Source: Nitrososphaerota archaeon (GTDB taxonomy: Archaea; Thermoproteota; Nitrososphaeria; Nitrososphaerales; Gagatemarchaeaceae). From it: a DNA stretch of 5,994 nucleotides. The notes under the pieces were generated by a model. It did no database searches, was not told where the DNA came from, and saw nothing but the letters and a program-made list of their open reading frames with translations. A program made the translations under genes and the position numbers. Where the stretch lies: positions 6,389 to 12,382 of the forward strand of contig PLCG01000114.1 in NCBI GenBank assembly GCA_003135575.1, written 5' to 3'. Positions 1 through 3,797 of the stretch are shown piece after piece; the stretch's first letter is position 1, and every line of letters begins with the position of its first letter.

Positions 1-304
1 CGCGCGAGGCCATCTCCTCCCGGATTTCCGAGAAGACCTGGCCGATCTGGCTCCTGACCTGGGGAGAGATCTCCTTCTCGATCTTCTTGCCGACTCCAGC
101 GGTCTGCGAGTCCTCCGGGGCAGATGGCGTCCCCGCGCCGAGCGCCTCCGCTATTGCTGCGGCCCCAGCCGACACCACTTCTGTCATCTTCTCGGCGATC
201 GCGGAGAAGGCGTCCTCGAACATGCCCATGAATATCATGGAGTGGTTCATGATGAGGTTCTCAAGCTTCTCGTCCCTGGTCAACGCGGTCCCCTTTTCGG
301 CCAT
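1..304 (-). CDS. Hypothetical protein, N-terminal part (C-terminus beyond window edge)
   Basis: An open minus-strand frame starts at ATG 304-302 and runs without a stop for 101 codons to the window edge. The only in-frame codons between this ATG and the preceding in-frame TAG (about 350-352) contain no ATG, GTG or TTG, which fixes the start. The protein begins MAEKGTALTRDEKLENLI. It has a Met/Phe-rich segment at about residues 19-40, an Ala/Gly-rich stretch at about 45-60, then a charged, probably helical segment (KKIEKEISPQVRSQIGQVF) at about 73-91. No signal peptide, cysteine or catalytic motif is visible. The look is that of a soluble helical or coiled-coil protein; a phasin-like or structural role is only a guess. 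I do not recognise the family. The plus-strand frame on the same DNA is an antisense shadow. No convincing Shine-Dalgarno site or TATA box lies just upstream. Confidence 0.7.
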   Translation of the reverse strand, partial: MAEKGTALTRDEKLENLIMNHSMIFMGMFEDAFSAIAEKMTEVVSAGAAAIAEALGAGTPSAPEDSQTAGVGKKIEKEISPQVRSQIGQVFSEIREEMASR

Positions 305-356
305 GGCGGGAGAGCTGTCGCTGGGACGTAAATGGATGTTGATGGAGCCTAGCTAG

Positions 357-383
357 GACGACTCTGCGGACCTAGGAGTCGTC
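357..383. repeat. Inverted repeat / hairpin, 8-bp perfect stem
   Basis: GACGACTC at 357-364 is the exact reverse complement of GAGTCGTC at 376-383, with an 11-nt loop. A perfect 10-bp palindrome, CCTAGCTAGG (348-357), abuts the left arm, and CCTAGG (371-376) sits in the loop. It lies 5' of the leftmost minus-strand gene and could be a leader hairpin, an operator or a terminator of a transcript from the right. No T-tract follows on the minus strand. Confidence 0.5.
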
Positions 384-503
384 TGAGAAGCGGACGCGGA
401 ACCCATAAGGCAGGAAATAACGGATCTTCGCTACTTTTGCCCCCGCGGGCGCTTCTCTTCCTCCTTGGCTAATAACAAGCGCAAGTGCACTATTAAGTTC
501 CAT
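372..503 (-). CDS. Doubtful 43-aa small ORF
   Basis: A minus-strand frame opens at ATG 503-501 and ends at TAG 374-372. The peptide begins MELNSALALVISQGGREA and ends GFRVRFSDDS. A purine-rich GAGAGAGGT lies about 9 nt before the ATG and could act as a Shine-Dalgarno site. The stop codon lies in the loop of the hairpin at 357-383. Against it, the ORF is short, codon use is mixed, no homologous family is recognised, and the region is otherwise AT-rich promoter-like DNA. It could equally be untranslated leader of the downstream minus-strand gene. Treat as a candidate only. Confidence 0.22.
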   Translation of the reverse strand: MELNSALALVISQGGREAPAGAKVAKIRYFLPYGFRVRFSDDS

Positions 504-545
504 GTAGCTTATACCTCTCTCGTTAATGTTTCTAGGCCTAACTTA

Positions 546-579
546 ATAACATTTGGGAGAAATATAATACAAATGTTAT
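546..579. promoter_or_regulatory. 10-bp perfect inverted repeat, operator-like
   Basis: ATAACATTTG (546-555) is repeated as its exact reverse complement CAAATGTTAT (570-579), with a 14-bp A-rich spacer and 24 bp between centres. The right arm runs into the TATA box of the 57-aa gene at 606. A further half-site, AATGTT, occurs at 525-530. Spacing and position suggest a dimeric transcription factor that could block TBP/TFB access. No regulator gene is visible in the window. Confidence 0.5.
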
Positions 580-583
580 ATAT
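576..583 (+). promoter_or_regulatory. TATA box for the gene at 606 (leaderless)
   Basis: TTATATAT sits with its centre about 26 bp before ATG 606, the usual distance from an archaeal TATA box to the transcription start. The transcript would therefore start at or next to the start codon. No Shine-Dalgarno sequence precedes the ATG, which agrees with a leaderless mRNA. A second AT-rich block (561-568) lies further upstream. Confidence 0.6.
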
Positions 584-605
584 GTCATAGCAGCACTACG
601 CTGCG

Positions 606-779
606 ATGGAATACACTGCTTACGACGTCAAGGCAAAGAAGAAAGTGAAGGTCGTGGACCCGAAGGTAGTGAAGATGAAGAACGGCCGCTACGCAATCAA
701 AGGGAAAAGCGCGGTGACCGGCATCAACGTCTACCGGATTCTGTCGACCGCAGAGTCTAAGGCCGCGACGAAGAAGTAG
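606..779 (+). CDS. DUF5679-like small protein, zinc-ribbon relative without cysteines
   Basis: A 57-aa basic protein runs from ATG 606 to TAG 777-779; an in-frame TAG at 588-590 leaves this ATG as the start. Its core (AYDVKAKKKVKVVDPK, then MKNGRYAIKG, then GINVYRIL) matches the layout of DUF5679 proteins as I remember them: AY-C-VK-C near the N-terminus, a central KNGRPA-T-G, and CPVCGTK-FRIG near the end. The KNGR-A-KG core and the final V-x-RI are kept. The positions where the family carries its two CxxC zinc knuckles hold D7, A10, S36 and T39, and the protein has no cysteine at all. It cannot bind zinc in the usual way. The role is unknown; the Lys-rich N-terminus would suit RNA or DNA binding, which is inference. 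It appears to be a single-gene leaderless unit with its own promoter. The family call rests on remembered consensus, not a search. Confidence 0.8.
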   Translation: MEYTAYDVKAKKKVKVVDPKVVKMKNGRYAIKGKSAVTGINVYRILSTAESKAATKK

Positions 780-880
780 CATCAAGAAGCATATTCCACG
801 TTTGCTCTCCTCGGGGCAGGCGGCCGGTCATCCGCCCGTTCCGGGGTAATTTCTCCCCCTCAGGATTGAGGCATGAGAGA
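780..880. other. GC-rich intergenic stretch with three short hairpins
   Basis: Between the 57-aa gene and the next promoter lie GGCGG/CCGCC (819-823 with 832-836), GGGG/CCCC (843-846 with 855-858) and CCTCA/TGAGG (858-862 with 867-871, 4-nt loop). They may help end transcription of the upstream gene, but no clear T-tract follows. No RNA family is recognised. Confidence 0.3.
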
Positions 881-888
881 TTTTAATA
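881..888 (+). promoter_or_regulatory. TATA box for the VOC gene at 914
   Basis: TTTTAATA is centred about 29 bp before the TTG start at 914, so the mRNA is probably leaderless or nearly so. This supports the TTG as the true start, since no Shine-Dalgarno site is present. Confidence 0.5.
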
Positions 889-913
889 GGAATTTCGATT
901 TCAAGACCGCGGT

Positions 914-1351
914 TTGAGCAAGGGCAAGGCCGCGCCGGCGAAGGAAAGGGCGAACCCGTTCAAAAAGCTGGTCTACATCTACATCGGCACCTCGAAGTAC
1001 GACGAGGACCATGATTTCTACGAGAACAAGCTCGGCGCCAGGCTCCTCTGGGAGCATAACGACTTTGGCGCGAAGGTGGCCGGCTTCGACCTCTGCGGCG
1101 AGCCGTACCTGCTCATCGCCGACCACGTGAAGGCGCCCAGCAAGCGCCTGATCTTCGAGGTGGAAGACCTGAAGGCAGCGGCCGAGACGCTGAAGGCCCG
1201 GGGATGGAAGGCTGACGGCGGCAGCTTCGAGATTCCGGACGGCCCGTGCATCAACTTCAAGGACGAGAGCGGCAACGAGTACGCGATCCTGCAGATGAGC
1301 AGGCCCCACATACTCGAGGGCGAGTCCCGAGGGTCGGGCAAGAAGGGATGA
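914..1351 (+). CDS. VOC-superfamily (glyoxalase/bleomycin-resistance fold) protein
   Basis: This 145-aa protein starts at TTG 914; the frame is closed upstream by TAG 887-889 and offers no other start. After a basic N-terminal tail (1-17) it shows the paired beta-alpha-beta-beta-beta pattern of the vicinal oxygen chelate fold. The first module is at about 18-70 (YIYIGTSK, then DFYENKLGARLLWEH). The second is at about 78-128 (RLIFEVEDLKAAAETLKARG, then NFKDESGNEYAIL). The GARLLW and FKD-SGN motifs are typical of the superfamily. The usual metal ligands look absent: hydrophobic or basic residues replace the first-strand His (about residue 20) and the second-module His (about 78-79), and Ala124 takes the place of the Glu after GN. 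It may therefore be a binding or structural member, not a metal-dependent glyoxalase, dioxygenase or epimerase. It is convergent with the gene at 1362-1979, with 10 bp between the stops. Confidence 0.85.
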   Translation: MSKGKAAPAKERANPFKKLVYIYIGTSKYDEDHDFYENKLGARLLWEHNDFGAKVAGFDLCGEPYLLIADHVKAPSKRLIFEVEDLKAAAETLKARGWKADGGSFEIPDGPCINFKDESGNEYAILQMSRPHILEGESRGSGKKG

Positions 1352-1361
1352 TTCTCTCGTC

Positions 1362-1979
1362 TCAGCCGATTCCGCCGTAGACGGCCCCAATGATGCTGGC
1401 TACGTCCTGCCTCGCGATTGACAGCGGCGAATGCGAGACCAGGTGGACCTGGATGTAGACGTTACCCCTGGTGCAGACCCCGGTGGCGACTGACCCGTTC
1501 CCATCCGGATCGTCCTCGCCGTAACCGTAGCAGATACCATAGTGACCGTAGCTCGAGAGGGCAGGGCTCACGTCCGTGTAGCCGATGAGGCCCTTGGCGT
1601 TGGCGACCACGCTGTCGATGTAGGTCTGGGCGGAGCCCGGCCCGCCAAAGACCAGCACCGTCAAGTTCCCCAGAGATCCGGTCTGAGATGAGAACACCGC
1701 GTAACCAGCGCCTTCGAGACCCGGCTCGCTCGGGTTCAGCTGCTGTGCCTGCCCCTCAGCGTAACCAGGCGGAGCTCGAGATGCGGCCGACGAGATCACT
1801 GAGACGGCGTCCACCGCGTACGAGGTCGACGTCGTCGTGGATGCGCTGGTCGTCACCGGTGCGGGATTGAGGTGGCCATAGGAGGAGAGGATTATCGCAA
1901 GGATGATGACGGACGCTGCTCCCAACGCGATGAGATAGGCTCTCATCTTTCGCGGCTTGCCGATGGGGTTGGCGTTCAA
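1362..1979 (-). CDS. Membrane-anchored extracytoplasmic protein of unknown function
   Basis: The 205-aa frame opens at TTG 1979-1977, 22 bp after the stop of the gene at 2002-2448, so the two are likely co-transcribed. ATG 1946-1944 (residue 12) is an alternative start. A basic stretch (KPRKMR, 8-13) precedes one hydrophobic segment (about 14-33), which fits a membrane anchor with the rest outside the cell. A Ser/Thr-rich linker follows (42-53), as is common in archaeal surface proteins. The globular part has two cysteines (150 and 169) that could form a disulfide. Between them lies an acidic loop, DDPDGNGS (156-163), which resembles a calcium-binding DxDxNG loop but lacks an acidic residue at position 12 of the loop. 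Possible N-glycosylation sequons are N105-L-T and N161-G-S. I do not recognise the family; an extracellular sensor or binding domain is a guess. Confidence 0.8.
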   Translation of the reverse strand: MNANPIGKPRKMRAYLIALGAASVIILAIILSSYGHLNPAPVTTSASTTTSTSYAVDAVSVISSAASRAPPGYAEGQAQQLNPSEPGLEGAGYAVFSSQTGSLGNLTVLVFGGPGSAQTYIDSVVANAKGLIGYTDVSPALSSYGHYGICYGYGEDDPDGNGSVATGVCTRGNVYIQVHLVSHSPLSIARQDVASIIGAVYGGIG

Positions 1980-2001
1980 GTAGCAAAGATTGGGTGCGGG
2001 G

Positions 2002-2448
2002 CTAGCCGCCGCCCGCCTCGCCGCCGAGCTCGTGGGGCCAGATCTCCTCCATCTGCTTCTGGTTGTAGTACTTGTGCCCCTTGTGGGCCTCCATCTCGTT
2101 CTCGAAGAAGTTGACCCTGCATGTCATGCAGTAGTAGTCGGTCGGTGCGGGCTCGACCCCCTCCTCGAGATTGTGGACCCTCTCTGAGAACGACGAGACC
2201 GGGAAAATGTCTACGGTGCCGATCAGGTAGAGAGGCTCGAGATAGTCGCGGAGGGCCTCGAAGCTGTCCGTCTGGAGGACGATGAACCTGGAGTGCTGAA
2301 TCGGGGCCGTGTACATGGCGATTATTTTGATGCCGAGCCTGCTTGCGACGTCGGTCTGCAGGCTCCGGTAGTGCTTGTCCATAGCCTCCTTCCCCTCGTT
2401 CCCAGGGCACTTCTCCACGGTGTGCTTGTGGGATATCAGGAGCAGCAA
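2002..2448 (-). CDS. DUF3303-like alpha/beta domain with C-terminal CCHH zinc-finger-like motif
   Basis: This 148-aa frame is preferred over the longer overlapping frame because its composition and motifs are protein-like. The start is TTG 2448-2446; no ATG or GTG lies upstream in frame before the AT-rich promoter. Residues 1-88 (MLLLISHKHTVEKCPGNEG, then a helix, then RFIVLQTDSFEALRDYLEPL and DIFPVSSF) have the pattern of small ferredoxin-like or dimeric alpha/beta-barrel proteins such as DUF3303 and YCII-related families. The HKHTxExCP motif at 7-15 could hold a metal or a reactive cysteine. Residues 107-125 give C107-x2-C110-x11-H122-x2-H125, close to a C2H2 zinc finger but with slightly short spacing. 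The tail is Gly-rich. The protein is soluble with no signal peptide. It heads a probable two-gene unit with the membrane-anchored protein 22 bp downstream. The substrate or partner is unknown. Confidence 0.8.
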   Translation of the reverse strand: MLLLISHKHTVEKCPGNEGKEAMDKHYRSLQTDVASRLGIKIIAMYTAPIQHSRFIVLQTDSFEALRDYLEPLYLIGTVDIFPVSSFSERVHNLEEGVEPAPTDYYCMTCRVNFFENEMEAHKGHKYYNQKQMEEIWPHELGGEAGGG

Positions 2449-2473
2449 CGAGCAATCAGAGCCTCGGGCTAGG

Positions 2474-2479
2474 ATTAAT
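2474..2479 (-). promoter_or_regulatory. TATA-like element for the gene at 2448
   Basis: ATTAAT is centred about 28 bp before TTG 2448 on the minus strand, a spacing that predicts a leaderless transcript. It is the only AT-rich block between the two divergent start codons on this side. Confidence 0.4.
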
Positions 2480-2508
2480 GCGTTTCCAAGAGGGCTCGCA
2501 CGAGGACA

Positions 2509-2525
2509 AGGCCTTAATTGGGCCT
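2509..2525 (+). promoter_or_regulatory. TATA-like element flanked by a short dyad, upstream of the 51-aa ORF
   Basis: TTAATT (2514-2519) is the best TATA-like element before the small gene at 2550. It is bracketed by AGGCC (2509-2513) and GGCCT (2521-2525), a 5-bp inverted repeat that might bind a regulator. A start site about 25 bp downstream would fall near 2541-2543, leaving a leader of only 7-9 nt. Confidence 0.3.
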
Positions 2526-2549
2526 GGGTCGGACGGAGGCTGACCTCTC

Positions 2550-2705
2550 TTGGCTGGGATCATCTCCGAAGAGCAGCTCCTGCGCGAACTCCGCGTCCTC
2601 TACGCGAACAGGCCCTTGCAGTTCACGAGGCTCATCATGAAGTATTACAAGGGAGAAAGGGCAAAGCAGATCATCGAGACGCTGAAGGCGTGGCCTTCGA
2701 GCTGA
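2550..2705 (+). CDS. Small helical protein, 51 aa, unknown function
   Basis: The frame runs from TTG 2550-2552 to TGA 2703-2705, and an in-frame TGA at 2541-2543 makes this TTG the first possible start. GGAGG (2535-2539) lies 10 nt before it, a good Shine-Dalgarno match in a window that mostly lacks them. The peptide begins MAGIISEEQLLRELRVLY, continues RPLQFTRLIMKYYKG (22-36) and ends IIETLKAWPSS. It reads as two or three amphipathic helices with balanced charge, very unlike the Arg/Ala-rich shadow frames around it. It could be a small DNA- or protein-binding helical domain; I do not recognise the family. It is divergent from the gene at 2448, with 101 bp between the start codons. The overlapping 117-codon frame at 2375-2728 is judged spurious. 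Confidence 0.55.
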   Translation: MAGIISEEQLLRELRVLYANRPLQFTRLIMKYYKGERAKQIIETLKAWPSS

Positions 2706-2721
2706 CCCAAATTATTGTGAC

Positions 2722-2769
2722 GCTATAGCCCCTATTGTGTGCTATAGATGATTTCGGAAAGTGCTATAG
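2722..2769. repeat. Three GCTATAG direct repeats
   Basis: GCTATAG occurs at 2722-2728, 2741-2747 and 2763-2769, with starts 19 and 22 bp apart. The first two share a longer context, ATTGTG followed one or two bases later by GCTATAG, and the last two share GTGCTATAG. The core CTATAG is itself palindromic, so each copy could be read on both strands. The array ends about 50 bp before the start of the AN1-like gene. It may be a set of regulator-binding sites or TATA-like elements; its function is not shown by the sequence. Confidence 0.55.
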
Positions 2770-2819
2770 TAGCTAGCCCCCTGAAAGTATCCGGCCTTGA
2801 ATACAAGGTGGGCTGAAAG

Positions 2820-3005
2820 ATGAGCGAGACGACCCACGCCGAGTACAATCGCGAGGCATTCTGCCAATACTGCGGAGGCAAACTGAGCTTCGGCTTTCAC
2901 TTCACGTGCCACGTGTGCGGGGGCGCCTACTGCTACATCCACATGGCGAAGCATTCGCGAGCGCACGCTCCACAGCGCGTACCCGATCCACTCTACGCAA
3001 GATAG
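2820..3005 (+). CDS. AN1-like zinc-finger protein, 61 aa
   Basis: ATG 2820 is preceded in frame by TGA 2814-2816, so the start is fixed; GGTG at 2807-2810 is a weak Shine-Dalgarno candidate 9 nt upstream. The ligand pattern is C15-x2-C18-x11-C30-x2-C33-x4-C38-x2-H41, followed by H45 and H49. The CxxC, FTCxxC, YC, H order matches AN1-type zinc fingers (CX2C, CX1-2C, CX4CX2H and so on), which bind two zinc ions. The canonical end, H-x5-H-x-C, is changed: two histidines at x3 spacing are present and the last cysteine is missing. Archaeal proteins of this size with AN1-like fingers are known, but their roles are largely undefined. It probably binds a protein or nucleic acid in the cytoplasm. It sits downstream of the GCTATAG repeats, in a single-gene unit. 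The longer antisense frame (2742-3296) is a shadow. Confidence 0.8.
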   Translation: MSETTHAEYNREAFCQYCGGKLSFGFHFTCHVCGGAYCYIHMAKHSRAHAPQRVPDPLYAR

Positions 3006-3085
3006 ACTCGAAGGCAGGCGCTGCCCCGGAAGCCACAACCGGCTCTGCCTCTCAATTTGACGAAATAGCCTTCCTTTATCAGAAA

Positions 3086-3094
3086 GCTTAAACA
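3086..3094 (+). promoter_or_regulatory. TATA-like element for the gene at 3123
   Basis: GCTTAAACA is centred about 33 bp before ATG 3123. No Shine-Dalgarno site is visible between them, so the mRNA leader should be very short. TTTATC at 3075-3080 is an alternative. Confidence 0.35.
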
Positions 3095-3122
3095 TGGCTG
3101 GATAATCCGGCCAGCCCGTAAG

Positions 3123-3779
3123 ATGTCTCCAAAGACCCTCTCTGGCATTGCCGCTGTCCTTGTGGTGGCTCTGATAATCAGCTCGAGCTTCGGCGCCTAT
3201 TACTACTACCAATATGGGCAGCAGTCGCAGATCGAGAATCATTACGTCTCCGACCTGTCTGACGCCGCGACCCAAAACAGCCAGCTGACCTCCCAATACA
3301 ACTCCGCCCTCTCGCTCTCAAACCAGACCTTGGCGCTGCTCGCTCAGACCGTCGGAGTCGTGAACACTTCGCTGCCGGCCTACAAGCAGGCGAGCGCCCA
3401 GCTCTCGGGACTCTGGAGCAGCTACCTGAAGCTCAAGCCCCAGTCGGCCCACCTCTACTCCGCGGATGTCCTCTTCAACTTCGGAAACGGGACGAGGACG
3501 TGGCACAACAACTCGCAGATCCAACCGGGCTGGAACTTCTACACGGAGACTGTAGTCCTGACCGGAGGGAACATGCAGGCGACCTGGTATCCCTCCTTCG
3601 GCGAGCACCTCGTCAACAGCATCGACGGGGTCTCGGGCACGAAGACAAGCTACTGGATCGTGTGGACCTACAACTCGACAGCTTTGTGGCAGAAGGCCCC
3701 CGTCGGGGCCGACGACATTCAGGTCCACGACGGCTCTGTCTTGGCGTGGACTTTCTGCGGACAGACGTGCAAGCCCTGA
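3123..3779 (+). CDS. Membrane-anchored surface protein with C-terminal DUF4430-like domain
   Basis: This 218-aa protein starts at ATG 3123. One hydrophobic segment (about 6-24) next to the N-terminus, followed by a Tyr-rich YYYYQYG, fits a signal anchor with the bulk outside the cell. Residues about 33-100 are Gln/Ser/Ala/Leu-rich and probably form a helical stalk. Residues about 145-218 resemble the DUF4430 (transcobalamin C-terminal-like) fold: TSYWIVWTYNSTALWQKAPV, then GADDIQVHDGSVLAWTF, which corresponds to the family pattern of YW-x-N, then VGA, then a DGD-like turn and a final W-x-Y/F strand. Possible sequons are N67-Q-T, N81-T-S, N122-G-T, N129-N-S and N184-S-T. C212 and C216 near the end could form a disulfide or bind a metal. 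It is probably an S-layer-associated or ligand-binding surface protein; the ligand is unknown. It is convergent with phosphoglycerate kinase, with 18 bp between the stops. Confidence 0.8.
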   Translation: MSPKTLSGIAAVLVVALIISSSFGAYYYYQYGQQSQIENHYVSDLSDAATQNSQLTSQYNSALSLSNQTLALLAQTVGVVNTSLPAYKQASAQLSGLWSSYLKLKPQSAHLYSADVLFNFGNGTRTWHNNSQIQPGWNFYTETVVLTGGNMQATWYPSFGEHLVNSIDGVSGTKTSYWIVWTYNSTALWQKAPVGADDIQVHDGSVLAWTFCGQTCKP

Positions 3780-3797
3780 GATGGTCTACCCTAGCTT

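Noticed and set aside
87..356. Plus-strand 89-codon frame
   Set aside because: Antisense to the better-supported partial gene at 1-304; Ser/Ala/Met-rich composition arises from the opposite strand.
873..917. 14-codon upstream ORF ending in TGA that overlaps the TTG start of the VOC gene
   Set aside because: Its ATG lies upstream of the likely TATA box, so it would not be in the transcript; probably chance.
1976..2455. Minus-strand 159-codon frame
   Set aside because: Same strand as the DUF3303-like gene in another frame; Arg/Gly/His-rich with no motif.
2375..2728. Plus-strand 117-codon frame
   Set aside because: Overlaps the 2002-2448 gene and both divergent promoters; its Arg/Ala/His-rich composition is shadow-like, and another frame holds the better 51-aa ORF.
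2742..3296. Minus-strand 184-codon frame
   Set aside because: Antisense to the AN1-like gene and the start of the DUF4430-like gene, both of which carry clear motifs.
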